64,000 nt of DNA from Hydromonas duriensis (GCF_004363775.1 NZ_SNZE01000005.1:1-64000); one strand, 5' to 3'. Shown: positions 44,434 through 54,153, counted from the stretch's first letter. Notes: generated by a model from the letters alone, not told the origin. Made by a program: numbers and translations.

Positions 44434-46176
44434 ATGTATTTGGCTCAATTGGAGATTTCGAATTTCCGTAAGCTGAATAAGGCAAGTTTGCGCTTTCAGC
44501 CAGGTTTAAATGTCTTGGTTGGAGCTAATAATGTAGGTAAAACTGCGGTAGTTGATGCGTTAAGAGCATTACTTGCTGGTCACGATGAGCCGTATCCTAG
44601 GTTGAGTGTCGATGACATTCATTATCCAAAAAACGGGACTCCTTTAGGAGACATCACTTTTCAATATGTTTTTTGTGGGCTTGATGCACATGACGAAGCT
44701 GATTTTCTTGCGGCCTTGAAGCCTAGTGTCGACGGTACACTTGAAGCCCATATCACAGTAAGTTATACCAATGCTGATAAAAGTGGGCGCCTACGTGTCA
44801 AACGCTGGTGTGGTGACCATGAAGAGAACAGACTTACATCAGATATGATGGAAAATCTGCGCGGTGTATACATGCAACCACTTCGCGATGCTTCTCAAAG
44901 CTTAAAACCCAGTCGGACTAGTCAACTTGCCCGACTATTGCAGCTGTTAGCTGATGAGTCTGGGCGAGAAGGAGTCAACATTGCACTTAAACAACTTGAT
45001 GAAGAACTAAAAAAACATTCGCCGATTGTCAATGCTCAAGAAGCTATATCAACAAGGCATCAGTCAATGCTAGGCACTCAGCTTGCACAAACATTAGAAG
45101 TCGGACTGAGTGCGAGCGATTTTAATCGTTTGTCATCACGATTATCTTTATTGGTCGATGCTTTCGAGATTGAACAAAATGGATTAGGATTCAATAATCT
45201 GATTTTTATGGCTGTAGTACTGAGCGAACTGGCAAAAAATCCTGAAGCTAGTTATAGTGGTCTAATCATTGAAGAGCCAGAAGCACATCTGCACCCGCAG
45301 TTACAGTCGATTCTACTTCGTTATTTGGAAAGTATTCAAGCTGCTTTCGAAGACAAACCAGTGCAACTTTTTGTTACCAGTCATTCTCCTAACTTTGCAA
45401 GTATCGCAAATCTTGATTGTCTTACTTGTTTAGTGGATACGGGTACTGGTGTAGAAACATTTTTCCCGCGAACAGTAAAATTTGAAAAAAATAAACGTGA
45501 AAAACTGGAGCGTTATCTTGATGTAACCCGTGCTGAATTGTTTTTTGCACGCCGTGTAATATTTGTTGAGGGTGCTGCAGAGCGGATGCTTATAGATACG
45601 CTTGCTACTAAGCTTGGTTACAACTTACGTGAACACGGTGTAAGTCTAATAAGTATGGAGGGACTAAATTTTGATTCGTTCCTCCCTTTGTTTGGTGAGA
45701 ACGCACTCAAGATTCCTGTAGCAGTAATTACTGATGCTGATCCAACTGATGACTCTGATGACGACAGTGAACCTTGTTCATTATATCCATCACTCAATGA
45801 CTCTATCAAAGTCTCAGAGAACACGGAGAAGATGAAGAAAAGAGAGGATGTGTTCGTCAAGGTTTTTCATGGTTTGAAGACGTTTGAATATGATTTGGCG
45901 CTGTATACGGGCAATCATACTGCTATGTTGAATGCATTGAGTGAACTGCACCCTAGGATTGCGGTGACATTGGAGGCTGCGGTCAACGCCGCAGAAGGCG
46001 ATGCAGCTAAAGCTCGTACCTTGTTTTCTGGTATGTTTGAGCGAGAACAGAACAATGTTTCGAAAGGTCGTTTTGGTCAGGCTTTAGCACTAATACTTTC
46101 AAAGCCTGAAACAAATTGTGATATACCACAGTATATCAAGGACGCAATTACGCACGTATGTAAGGTGGGCCAGTGA
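44434..46176 (+). CDS. gajA: Gabija defence protein GajA (OLD-family nuclease)
   Basis: GajA is an ATP-regulated, sequence-specific DNA nicking enzyme with an N-terminal ABC-type ATPase and a C-terminal TOPRIM domain. The 580-residue product has Walker A VGANNVGKTAVVDAL (about residue 30), the ABC-type GLIIEEPEAHLHPQLQ and VTSHSPNFASI. TOPRIM motifs are RRVIFVEGAAERML (E) and VAVITDADPTDD (DxD). The start ATG 44434 follows GGGAGGA; an ATG at 44422 would overlap that site. gajB begins 3 bases after the stop. The pairing of OLD and UvrD-like genes defines Gabija. Confidence 0.9.
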   Translation: MYLAQLEISNFRKLNKASLRFQPGLNVLVGANNVGKTAVVDALRALLAGHDEPYPRLSVDDIHYPKNGTPLGDITFQYVFCGLDAHDEADFLAALKPSVDGTLEAHITVSYTNADKSGRLRVKRWCGDHEENRLTSDMMENLRGVYMQPLRDASQSLKPSRTSQLARLLQLLADESGREGVNIALKQLDEELKKHSPIVNAQEAISTRHQSMLGTQLAQTLEVGLSASDFNRLSSRLSLLVDAFEIEQNGLGFNNLIFMAVVLSELAKNPEASYSGLIIEEPEAHLHPQLQSILLRYLESIQAAFEDKPVQLFVTSHSPNFASIANLDCLTCLVDTGTGVETFFPRTVKFEKNKREKLERYLDVTRAELFFARRVIFVEGAAERMLIDTLATKLGYNLREHGVSLISMEGLNFDSFLPLFGENALKIPVAVITDADPTDDSDDDSEPCSLYPSLNDSIKVSENTEKMKKREDVFVKVFHGLKTFEYDLALYTGNHTAMLNALSELHPRIAVTLEAAVNAAEGDAAKARTLFSGMFEREQNNVSKGRFGQALALILSKPETNCDIPQYIKDAITHVCKVGQ

Positions 46177-46179
46177 GAT

Positions 46180-47889
46180 ATGAGTGACTTATCTGCTGAA
46201 CAAGAGGCTATTGTCAAAGCACCGCTTGAATCGTTGTCTGTGATTGCCTGTGCTGGTAGTGGTAAGACACGTACGGCAGTTCACAGGCTAGTTGAGATGA
46301 GAAGGCTCATGGGTGATCACAGAGGTCGAGTTGCGCTATTATCGTTCTCAAATATAGCTGTGGATACTTTTCGAGAAAGTTATAGAATACTTGTACAAAG
46401 TCAGCCTGCTTGCATTAACCAAAATCGTATTGAGATTGGTACGCTGGATGGGTTCATAACCAGCAATATTTTGAGCCCTCATGCTCATCGCACTATGGGG
46501 GCAACGCAGCCTGCTTTTCTGGTGGCAGGTGGAGAAACTTTCTTGAAAGGTTTCACTTTTAGAACAAATACTCACCCACTTGATATTTCGAAAATGAAGG
46601 TTGGATTTCGGGATGGTAATGTCTATTTTTATTACACCACCTACAACAACCAAGCAATTGAACTTGACACGACGTATGCATTAAATCTCGTCAATCGTTT
46701 AGGGGAAATAGGTGCGTACACCCATAATCTTGGTCGATATTGGTGTTATCGCGTATTAAGCGAGCAACCAAATCTATTACGGGCGTTAGCTCTTCGCTAC
46801 CCACAAATCCTGATTGATGAGTCACAGGATATTGGAGTACTCCATCAGGCTATTCTAGAACAATTGATTTCAGCAGGTTCTCAAATTACTTTGATTGGTG
46901 ACCCAAATCAAGGTATTTATGAGTTTGCGGACGCAGATGGGAAGTTCTTAATGCAGTATGGGCTGCGAGCAGATGTCAGAAGTTACCAGTTAACACGCAA
47001 TTACCGATCTATTTCAAGCATTGTAACATTGGCAAATAATTTGTCTGGTCGTACCGATACCGCTGAAATGAAGTCTCATCTTCCATTACATGGAGCATTT
47101 TTCATTTCTTATAAAGATTCCATGAAAGAGCAACTTATTACAGCATTTCAGGAAACCGTAATAGCAGCTAATCTCAATCTTAAAAGTTCCGCTGTAGTTT
47201 GTCGAAATAGTGACTTGGTGAATACATTGACAGGTGAAAATACACCTGTCGGTTTTGGCCTAGTAAAAGGTTTTGTTAAGGCCGCAATCCTCCGCGATAA
47301 ACATCAGGATTATTTGAATGCATTTAAAATTGTGGCTTCATGTATTTCTAAATTGTTGATTGATCCTCCAAAGAACATAACAGTAGTGATTACTCATCCT
47401 GAGTTTAGATCATTACGCCATGAGATATGGAGTTTTATTCGTAACCCAGATTTAGGCTTGCCATCCACATCTCTGATAGCTGATACAGAATGGCACCCTC
47501 TATTGTTGGAGAGAGTGAAAGTATTACTTTCGTCGCTCCAATTAAAGTTTGGATTAAAAATTGTTGATAGGCTAGGCAACAAACTAACAGTAAGAGAGTT
47601 ACCAAATTCGCCGTTGGTGATTGAAGCCGAGATTGAGAAGAATATTATATTACGGGTCGACACCGTGCATCAGGTAAAAGGTGAAAGCCTAGATTCTGTA
47701 CTATATCTTGCTACAAGTAAAAATATCACGGATTTATTAAATGGGTTGGATACTGAAAATGGTCGCATCGGCTATGTTGCGGTTACACGGGCTCGGTATC
47801 TCTTCTGGCTGGGAGTACCTGAAAAATCTTTAAATAATTTGCGATCAACATTAATATCTAAAGGCTTCCAGGAGGCTGTGTGTGCTTAA
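46180..47889 (+). CDS. gajB: Gabija defence protein GajB (UvrD-like helicase)
   Basis: GajB is a superfamily 1 helicase-like partner of GajA that activates the complex upon sensing DNA ends or nucleotide depletion. The 569-residue product has Walker A VIACAGSGKTRTAV (about residue 20), Walker B PQILIDESQDIG, and motif III TLIGDPNQGIYEF. Motif IV is LTRNYRS, motif V VDTVHQVKGESLDSVLYL and motif VI YVAVTRARYLFWLG. It is somewhat longer than the roughly 500 residues of studied GajB. It shares a transcript with gajA. Confidence 0.9.
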   Translation: MSDLSAEQEAIVKAPLESLSVIACAGSGKTRTAVHRLVEMRRLMGDHRGRVALLSFSNIAVDTFRESYRILVQSQPACINQNRIEIGTLDGFITSNILSPHAHRTMGATQPAFLVAGGETFLKGFTFRTNTHPLDISKMKVGFRDGNVYFYYTTYNNQAIELDTTYALNLVNRLGEIGAYTHNLGRYWCYRVLSEQPNLLRALALRYPQILIDESQDIGVLHQAILEQLISAGSQITLIGDPNQGIYEFADADGKFLMQYGLRADVRSYQLTRNYRSISSIVTLANNLSGRTDTAEMKSHLPLHGAFFISYKDSMKEQLITAFQETVIAANLNLKSSAVVCRNSDLVNTLTGENTPVGFGLVKGFVKAAILRDKHQDYLNAFKIVASCISKLLIDPPKNITVVITHPEFRSLRHEIWSFIRNPDLGLPSTSLIADTEWHPLLLERVKVLLSSLQLKFGLKIVDRLGNKLTVRELPNSPLVIEAEIEKNIILRVDTVHQVKGESLDSVLYLATSKNITDLLNGLDTENGRIGYVAVTRARYLFWLGVPEKSLNNLRSTLISKGFQEAVCA

Positions 47890-47959
47890 GTAATAATTGA
47901 TTCTAAACGGATAGGTTGGTATTGATCTGCTCAATTAATTCAGGCATGCTGAAATCAAT

Positions 47960-47994
47960 AGTTTCATAGTTTTCATTAATCTTTTTTGACCAGA
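47960..47994 (-). mobile_element. Possible degenerate right end of the second element
   Basis: TCATTAATCTT (47973-47983) differs by one base from the reverse complement of the matching stretch (TCATTTATCTT) of the left end at 44220. An AGT lies just before it, and 11 bases further right the sequence reads GTTGT, near to GTTTG. The terminal bases do not end in the expected ACA and no exact GTTTG follows. The rest of the 167-base gap after gajB shows nothing else. Confidence 0.25.
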
Positions 47995-48056
47995 GTTGTA
48001 TCAGTTCAAAAAAATTTAACCAAAAAATAAATGTTCAAGACGGATAAGGGAATAGA

Positions 48057-48422
48057 ATGTCTAAAATATGTGAGCAGTGCTCGACCAATTTCAGTTGCGA
48101 AGCGGCGGCGGGTTGTTGGTGCATGGATTTTCCACCTGTTTTGAGCGGGCTTTTGCCGAGGGCGCAAGCCGATTGTCTTTGCCCAAATTGTTTGTTGCAG
48201 TTGACGCAAAAGGTGATTGCGGAGCAAATTGATACGGTAGAAGTTCATACCGAGTCACCGAGTGTTGCACAGCAGTGCCGAGACTTGCCTCTTATTGAGG
48301 GTTTGGATTACACGGTTGATGAGGGTTTGTTGATTTTTTCTCGGTGGCATCACCTTAAGCGCGGAACGTGTTGCGGTAATGGCTGTCGTCATTGCCCCTA
48401 TGGTCATGTCAATGTGAATTAA
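48057..48422 (+). CDS. Cysteine-rich CWC-family protein with DUF5522 domain
   Basis: A 121-residue protein with two parts. The N-terminal cysteine-rich segment (CEQCSTNFSCEAAAGCWC, then CLCPNC) has zinc-ribbon-like spacing of the CWC type. The C-terminal segment (LIEGLDYTVDEGLLIFSRWH, then RGTCCGNGCRHCPYG) is the DUF5522 motif. Both are common in proteobacteria and no reaction is known. It is the first ordinary chromosomal gene to the right of the mobile region. Confidence 0.8.
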   Translation: MSKICEQCSTNFSCEAAAGCWCMDFPPVLSGLLPRAQADCLCPNCLLQLTQKVIAEQIDTVEVHTESPSVAQQCRDLPLIEGLDYTVDEGLLIFSRWHHLKRGTCCGNGCRHCPYGHVNVN

Positions 48423-48541
48423 TATGAATTTGTTGTGATATGAGCGTATTATTTTAAAGAGGATGGTGAGGCTGGTGAAGCGCGTATTTTTGTGCGGTTA
48501 ATTGAAAATATTTGTAAAAATATTGATATAAGGAGAATGAA

Positions 48542-48811
48542 ATGTTGACTCAAATGCAAATCGATATGGCGAAGTCGTTGTATGAGCAGGCGCATCGCGC
48601 GGCTGAGTTTGCGCATGCGTCTTGGTTGGTTCATCAAAAATTGTATCGTTTCATGTTTCCTTTGGCTTCTGAGGCGGAGTTTGAAAAGTTGATGGCGGTA
48701 CAAAATGCACATTATGAGCAGGCAATCGAGTATATGAAGCAAATGCATGAGGCTTATGAACGCATGTTAAAAACCGCGGATGTGTCTAATAATGCGTCTA
48801 AGAAGCTGTAA
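48542..48811 (+). CDS. Small helical protein, function unknown
   Basis: An 89-residue, wholly helical-looking product (MLTQMQIDMAKSLYEQAHRA, then EKLMAVQNAHYEQAIEYMKQ) with a good ribosome site AAGGAGA 5 bases before the ATG and its own terminator. Amphipathic helices and size recall phasin-like proteins, but I see no convincing phasin motif. Confidence 0.65.
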   Translation: MLTQMQIDMAKSLYEQAHRAAEFAHASWLVHQKLYRFMFPLASEAEFEKLMAVQNAHYEQAIEYMKQMHEAYERMLKTADVSNNASKKL

Positions 48812-48832
48812 ATTTAACCACCGTAATTTATT

Positions 48833-48859
48833 AAAAAAGCCGCTTGATGCGGCTTTTTT
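48833..48859. terminator. Terminator before uvrB
   Basis: AAAAAAGCCGC / GCGGCTTTTTT with loop TTGAT follows the small helical protein gene. Confidence 0.9.
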
Positions 48860-48907
48860 AAGGCCTATGTTAAAATGCGCTTTGCCAAAAAACACCAGAA
48901 AGCCGCT

Positions 48908-50935
48908 ATGAGCTCCATTACTTTTCCCAACTCGCCTTATGAATTGCATTTGCCATTTGAGCCAGCAGGTGACCAACCAACTGCAATAGCCGCCCTTGTT
49001 GATGGCATTAATGATGGTTTAAGTTTTCAGACTTTATTGGGGGTAACGGGCTCGGGTAAAACCTTTACGATGGCGAATGTGATTGCGCGTACGGGGCGGC
49101 CTGCCTTAATACTCGCCCCAAATAAAACGTTGGCGGCTCAGCTATACAGCGAGTTCCGCGAGTTTTTTCCGAACAATGCGGTTGAATATTTTGTTTCTTA
49201 TTATGATTACTACCAGCCCGAAGCGTATGTCCCCGCGCGTGATTTATTTATCGAAAAAGATTCGGCGATTAATGAGCATATTGAGCAAATGCGTTTGTCT
49301 GCGACCAAAAGCCTGTTGGAGCGGCGTGATGTGGTGATTGTGGGTACGGTGTCGTGTATCTATGGTATCGGTAATCCGAGCGAGTATCATCAAATGATTA
49401 TGGTGCTGCGTCAGGGGGATAAGATGGCGCAGCGTGATGTGATTAAGCAGCTGGCCACGATGCAATATAACCGAAATGAATTGGATTTTGCGCGTGGTAC
49501 TTTTCGTGTGCGTGGCGATACGATTGATATTTTTCCAGCAGAAAATGCCGATTACGCGGTTCGAGTCGAACTATTCGATGACGAAGTCGAAACCTTGCAA
49601 CTGTTTGACCCGTTGACGGGAAAGATTGTACAAAAATTACCGCGGTTTACTGTCTATCCTGCTTCGCACTACGTTACGCCCCGAGCAACCGTGCTCAGAG
49701 CGGTAGAAGCCATTAAAGACGAGCTGCGTGACCGATTGGCTTTTTTTCACAAAGAAGGGCGTTTGGTGGAAGCGCAGCGCCTTGAAGAACGCACGCGATT
49801 TGACCTTGAAATGCTGTCACAAATTGGCTTTTGTAAAGGCATTGAAAATTATTCACGACATATTTCAGGTTCGCCTGTTGGCGCACCACCATCCACCTTG
49901 ATTGACTATTTACCCAAAGATGCGGTGATGTTTTTGGATGAGTCGCATGTGTTGTCGGGTCAGCTGGGGGCAATGTATAAAGGCGATCGTTCACGCAAAG
50001 AAAACTTAGTGGATTATGGTTTTCGCTTGCCATGCGCTTTAGATAATCGGCCGCTCAAATTTGAAGAGTTTGAAAGCAAAATGCGCCAAACAATATTCGT
50101 GTCCGCCACACCTGGTGATTATGAACGTGAAAAGTCAGATGCCGTCGCTGAACAAGTGGTGCGACCAACAGGCTTGGTTGATCCTGTTATTGAAGTTCGA
50201 CCTGCAACGACCCAAGTGGACGATGTCTTGAATGAAATTCGTATTCGTGCAGCTAAAAATGAGCGGGTATTGATTACCACTTTAACCAAACGCATGTCTG
50301 AGGATTTAACCGACTTCCTCGATGAAAATGGTGTCCGTGTACGCTACTTGCACTCGGATATTGACACCGTTGAGCGTGTCGAAATTATTCGCGATTTGCG
50401 TTTAGGGGAGTTTGACGTACTGGTTGGAATTAACTTGCTGCGCGAAGGTTTAGATATCCCAGAAGTCTCGTTGGTGGCTATTTTAGACGCCGACAAAGAG
50501 GGTTTTCTACGCTCAGAGCGTTCTTTGATTCAAACCATCGGTCGAGCAGCGCGTAACTTGAATGGTCAAGCTATTTTATATGCCGACAAAATAACCGATT
50601 CGATGAAGCGAGCGATGGGCGAAACCGAACGTCGTCGCACAAAGCAGCTCACATTCAACTTAGAAAATGGCATTACACCCAAAGGAGTGAATAAGCGAAT
50701 CAAAGACATCATCGACGGCGTCTATAACGATGGCAAGAAAAAAATTGATAAAACTCGTCAACCAAACCAAACAGAACCGCATTATAGCGCCATGTCAGAA
50801 GCTCAATTGGCTAAAGAAATAGTTAAGCTTGAAAAACAAATGCTTGATTTAGCTAAGAATTTGGAGTTTGAGCAGGCAGCAAAAACACGAGACATCTTGC
50901 ATCAGATTAAATCCAAGCTATTTGGTGTGCTCTAA
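48908..50935 (+). CDS. uvrB: Excinuclease ABC subunit B
   Basis: UvrB verifies DNA damage handed over by UvrA and recruits UvrC. The start is ATG 48908 ([23 protein letters not shown]); the frame extends to 48875. The 675-residue protein has Walker [14 protein letters not shown], the beta-hairpin [21 protein letters not shown] and DESHV (motif II). [12 protein letters not shown] and the C-terminal UVR domain ([20 protein letters not shown]) follow. No clear LexA box is visible upstream. Confidence 0.97.
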   Translation: MSSITFPNSPYELHLPFEPAGDQPTAIAALVDGINDGLSFQTLLGVTGSGKTFTMANVIARTGRPALILAPNKTLAAQLYSEFREFFPNNAVEYFVSYYDYYQPEAYVPARDLFIEKDSAINEHIEQMRLSATKSLLERRDVVIVGTVSCIYGIGNPSEYHQMIMVLRQGDKMAQRDVIKQLATMQYNRNELDFARGTFRVRGDTIDIFPAENADYAVRVELFDDEVETLQLFDPLTGKIVQKLPRFTVYPASHYVTPRATVLRAVEAIKDELRDRLAFFHKEGRLVEAQRLEERTRFDLEMLSQIGFCKGIENYSRHISGSPVGAPPSTLIDYLPKDAVMFLDESHVLSGQLGAMYKGDRSRKENLVDYGFRLPCALDNRPLKFEEFESKMRQTIFVSATPGDYEREKSDAVAEQVVRPTGLVDPVIEVRPATTQVDDVLNEIRIRAAKNERVLITTLTKRMSEDLTDFLDENGVRVRYLHSDIDTVERVEIIRDLRLGEFDVLVGINLLREGLDIPEVSLVAILDADKEGFLRSERSLIQTIGRAARNLNGQAILYADKITDSMKRAMGETERRRTKQLTFNLENGITPKGVNKRIKDIIDGVYNDGKKKIDKTRQPNQTEPHYSAMSEAQLAKEIVKLEKQMLDLAKNLEFEQAAKTRDILHQIKSKLFGVL

Positions 50936-50998
50936 AAGAGATTTAAGTTCTACGATTGATTAATCTTTATTTCGGCATACCTATTGAGGATAAATATT

Positions 50999-51027
50999 TT
51001 GTCAATATTTGCTTTACATGATAAAAT
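50999..51027 (+). promoter_or_regulatory. Probable promoter of the phosphatase gene
   Basis: TTGTCA (50999-51004) and TAAAAT (51022-51027) are spaced by 17 bases, about 48 bases ahead of the start codon. Confidence 0.6.
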
Positions 51028-51074
51028 GAAGCAGTCGTTGATTTTTCTGTCGATAAAATAACGGAGGTTATCAG

Positions 51075-51596
51075 ATGGGGGTCGAAATGCCAAGACATCA
51101 GTTATCAAAAACGCGAGTCTTGTTTGTGTGTATGGGCAATATATGCCGTTCACCTGTTGCGCAAGCCGTATTTACAAAAAAAATTGAGCAAGCAGGTTTG
51201 AGCGATTCAATTCAAGTTGATTCTGCAGGTACGCATGCCTATCATGCAGGCCAAAAACCTGATTCGCGCAGTCAACATGCGGCCGCTTTTAGGGGCTATA
51301 GTTTGATGGGGCAAACCGCACGGCAAGTTCAACCGGACGATTTTGAAAACTTCGATATGATTTTGGCAATGGATTGGCAGAATCTACGTGAGTTGCAAAA
51401 CATGGCACCTTTGGCGCATCGGCATAAAATTGAACTGGTTATGCGCTACGCACAAAACTCTGATGATGCAGAAGTGCCCGATCCTTATTATCAAGAGCAA
51501 TATGCTTTTAATTTGGTTGTTGATTATTTGGAAGATGCCGCATCTGGTTTGTTAGAGGTGGTTAAGCGTCGTGCGCCACAGCCAGTTGCTGCTTAG
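51075..51596 (+). CDS. Low-molecular-weight protein-tyrosine phosphatase
   Basis: Dephosphorylates protein phosphotyrosine; bacterial members often control capsule export kinases. The 173-residue protein carries the P-loop VCMGNICRSP (Cys and Arg catalytic) near residue 17-26 and the general-acid loop VPDPYYQ. The ribosome site ACGGAGG lies 7 bases before ATG 51075. It stands alone between uvrB and the globin gene, with its own promoter and terminator. Confidence 0.92.
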   Translation: MGVEMPRHQLSKTRVLFVCMGNICRSPVAQAVFTKKIEQAGLSDSIQVDSAGTHAYHAGQKPDSRSQHAAAFRGYSLMGQTARQVQPDDFENFDMILAMDWQNLRELQNMAPLAHRHKIELVMRYAQNSDDAEVPDPYYQEQYAFNLVVDYLEDAASGLLEVVKRRAPQPVAA

Positions 51597-51624
51597 ATTT
51601 TTTAACTCAAGAATTAAAAAACAG

Positions 51625-51657
51625 CAAAAAAACAGCCATTTTTGGCTGTTTTTTTTA
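51625..51657 (+). terminator. Terminator after the phosphatase gene
   Basis: AACAGCCA / TGGCTGTT with a T-rich loop, preceded by A and followed by eight T. Confidence 0.9.
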
Positions 51658-51824
51658 TGATTAAACCAGACGAGTCAATCACGATTGTGAGTTGTGTTTT
51701 TCATGTGAGTTAAAGTGGTTTTTACAAATGGTTCATGCACGTATCGAGCTAGCGGCAAATATTTGCTATCATGTTGGACTATTCCAAGCACTCCAACTAT
51801 AAACAACGATTCTAAAGTCACATC

Positions 51825-52343
51825 ATGCCTTCACATTCACAAACAGTCCCTTATGAAACCGCCTACGAATGGCTTGGTGGCGAACCGCGCGTGCGCGAGT
51901 TGGTGACCCGTTTTTATGATTTAATGGATTTAGAGCCAAAATTTTCGGCTTTACGTACAACGCATGCGATTGGTTTGGACGATGCGCGAGAGAAATTGTA
52001 TTTGTTTTTAACGGGGTGGCTGGGCGGTCCTGCTTTGTACATTGAGAAACATGGTCATCCACGTTTACGTCAACGCCATTTGCCATTCAAAATTGGAGTG
52101 CTCGAGCGCAATCAATGGGTGGCTTGCATGGCGCAAGCGATGCGCGAAATTCATGTCCCCGAAGAACTTTATGAGCGTTTGCTTGAATCGTTTTATAACA
52201 CGGCTGAATGGATGCGCAATCAGCCCGATGCTGTTGAAGGTGAAGCACAGATGCCTCAATTGGGTGTTACGTCTAAGGTGAAAGACAAGTTGCAGCAGAT
52301 TCTTTCGCAGTATGGCATAGCAGGGCAAGGTGGTGGTGTATGA
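51825..52343 (+). CDS. Group II truncated haemoglobin
   Basis: A small 2-on-2 globin that binds oxygen or nitric oxide. The globin core covers about residues 8-130 of 172. It has YEWLGGEPRVRELVTRFYDLMD at the start, EKLYLFLTGWLGGPALYIEKHGHPRLRQRH (proximal histidine region) and the WVACMAQAM helix. The C-terminal 35-residue extension ends QYGIAGQGGGV. Its stop overlaps the next gene's ATG by ATGA, starting a three-gene coupled set with a small protein gene and rmuC. Confidence 0.9.
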   Translation: MPSHSQTVPYETAYEWLGGEPRVRELVTRFYDLMDLEPKFSALRTTHAIGLDDAREKLYLFLTGWLGGPALYIEKHGHPRLRQRHLPFKIGVLERNQWVACMAQAMREIHVPEELYERLLESFYNTAEWMRNQPDAVEGEAQMPQLGVTSKVKDKLQQILSQYGIAGQGGGV

Positions 52344-52540
52344 CAGCTGTATTGACGGTATTTATTGTTTTTTTGCTGTTCTGTGTACTCTCCAGTGCAT
52401 TCAGTTCAAGCCAAAAGAAAGGGAGCCAAACAGGGAGTCAAACATCAAATAGCTCTATTGACACCAGTGCAAGTACCGATAGCAATGATGCTTGCAGTGA
52501 TGGTGGAGATTGTGGCGACGGAGGAGGTGGCTGTGACTAA
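52340..52540 (+). CDS. Small membrane-anchored protein with Gly/Cys/Asp tail
   Basis: A 66-residue product: one membrane helix (AVLTVFIVFLLFCVLSSAFSS), a Ser/Thr linker and a tail DACSDGGDCGDGGGGCD with three cysteines among glycine and aspartate. The start overlaps the globin stop and the end overlaps the rmuC start, so it is very likely translated. Similar tails (a hydrophobic helix plus Gly-Asp-Cys repeats) occur in small uncharacterised membrane proteins; metal binding is possible. Confidence 0.65.
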   Translation: MTAVLTVFIVFLLFCVLSSAFSSSQKKGSQTGSQTSNSSIDTSASTDSNDACSDGGDCGDGGGGCD

Positions 52541-53927
52541 TTTGACTGTGCTGCTATACATTGCGTTGATGGCTTTGTTCTTATTGTTTGTTATGGTCTT
52601 GTTGTTGTGGCAGCGCTTGAGTCAGGCTCAAAACACGACCATAAAAATTTTACAAGAGATGGACGATTCGTTTGAGCACACCCATCAACTGTACAATAGC
52701 CACGGCGAGAAAGCTCGTGAGTTCGCAGGACAATTGGCACATCAGCAGCGGGATGAGTTGGGGCAATCACTGTTTCAAGTACAAACTTTGCTCAATACGC
52801 AACTCAAAGAAGTGCGTGAAAATCAAAGCAGTGAAAGTGCCAGTTCGCGTGAAACTTTGGTTCAGCAGCTCAATGCGACCACCAGCCAGCTCATGCAACA
52901 ATTGCAATTGCTCAATGACACCACCGAGCGTCGTTTGAGCCAGATGCGTGAAAATATCGAGCATCGTTTAAGCAGCATTGAACAAAAGAACGAAGCCAAA
53001 CTTGAGCAAATGCGCCAAACCGTGGACGAAAAATTACATGCGACTTTAGAGGCGCGATTGGGCGAATCATTCAAGTTGGTGTCCGAGCGTCTCGAGCAAG
53101 TTCATAAAGGTTTAGGCGAGATGCAAACCCTCGCCAGTGGTGTGGGTGATTTAAAGCGCGTATTGACCAATGTCAAAACCCGAGGCACTTGGGGGGAGAT
53201 GCAGTTAGCGAATTTATTAGAACAAATTTTTACGCCTGAACAATACGCGGCCAATGTTGCCACCGTACCTGAAAGTCAAGCGCGGGTTGAGTTCGCGTTG
53301 AAATTGCCTGGCCGAACCGAAGGTGAGGTGGTGTGGTTGCCGATTGATGCAAAATTTCCGAAAGAGCAATATGAGCGCATGCAGGATGCGCAAGATGCCG
53401 CAGATGCGGAAGGCGTTGAGTTGGCAAGGGTGGAGTTGGTTAAGGTGATTCGCAATGAAGCGAAAACAATTGCTGAAAAGTACGTTTCACCGCCACACAC
53501 CACTGATTTTGCAATTCTCTTTCTGCCGACTGAGGGGTTATATGCGGAAGTGGCACGCCAAGCAGGTTTGCTCGATGTATTGCAACGCGAGCATCGTGTG
53601 GTGATTGCGGGGCCAACGACATTGATGGCGATTTTGAATAGCTTGCACATGGGTTTCAGAACATTAGCGATGGAAAAACGCGCTTCTGACGTGTGGCAAG
53701 TTTTGGGAGCCGTTAAAACAGAATTTGGCAAGTTTGGCGATGTCCTTGCTAAAACCCGCGATACGCTTGAAAAAGCCGCTAAAAACATTGATGCCGCTCA
53801 AGTGCGCACACGCGCAATGAACAGGGCTTTGACGGGGGTTGAGCAACTGAATGACGAACAAAGCACGAGCGTATTGGCCTTGGGCGATTTGCCTGTGCAA
53901 AATATGCCAGATAGTGAAGGCACTTAG
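52533..53927 (+). CDS. rmuC: DNA recombination protein RmuC
   Basis: RmuC is a membrane-anchored nuclease-fold protein that limits recombination at inverted repeats. The start is GTG 52533, with GGAGGAGG five bases upstream; the frame runs further up to 52365 under the preceding gene. The 464-residue product has an N-terminal helix (YIALMALFLLFVMVLLLW) and a long coiled coil (about 45-180). The RmuC domain follows, with TRGTWGEMQLANLLEQIF, WLPIDAKFPKEQYERM and TTDFAILFLPTEGLYAEV. Confidence 0.92.
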   Translation: MTNLTVLLYIALMALFLLFVMVLLLWQRLSQAQNTTIKILQEMDDSFEHTHQLYNSHGEKAREFAGQLAHQQRDELGQSLFQVQTLLNTQLKEVRENQSSESASSRETLVQQLNATTSQLMQQLQLLNDTTERRLSQMRENIEHRLSSIEQKNEAKLEQMRQTVDEKLHATLEARLGESFKLVSERLEQVHKGLGEMQTLASGVGDLKRVLTNVKTRGTWGEMQLANLLEQIFTPEQYAANVATVPESQARVEFALKLPGRTEGEVVWLPIDAKFPKEQYERMQDAQDAADAEGVELARVELVKVIRNEAKTIAEKYVSPPHTTDFAILFLPTEGLYAEVARQAGLLDVLQREHRVVIAGPTTLMAILNSLHMGFRTLAMEKRASDVWQVLGAVKTEFGKFGDVLAKTRDTLEKAAKNIDAAQVRTRAMNRALTGVEQLNDEQSTSVLALGDLPVQNMPDSEGT

Positions 53928-54153
53928 CCTGATGGCTTGTAACCGAGCCTTTATTAAATCGAGTTGCCTGCTTCAAAATAACTTACAATGCAGGCGCACT
54001 GGTCAATTGGCTGGTTAAGTGCACTGATACGGTTTGTGTGCTGTTTGTTTAACTGTATCGGTACTGTATTGTTTTTTTGGCGTATAGTAGATTCGTGTTA
54101 TATCAAAGTTACACCAAAAATAGATTTGTAAATTACTAAACCTCGAGGTTGCT

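Noticed and set aside
44422-47889. Gabija genes as cargo of the complete Tn7-like transposon
   Set aside because: The right end and its GTTTG duplication lie at 44214-44219, before gajA, so the genes are outside this element.
47890-48056. Exact GTTTG duplication marking the right end of the second element
   Set aside because: No GTTTG occurs in this gap; only the imperfect GTTGT was seen, so the boundary is reported as weak.
48875-48907. SOS operator before uvrB
   Set aside because: No CTGT-N8-ACAG-like site was found near the start.
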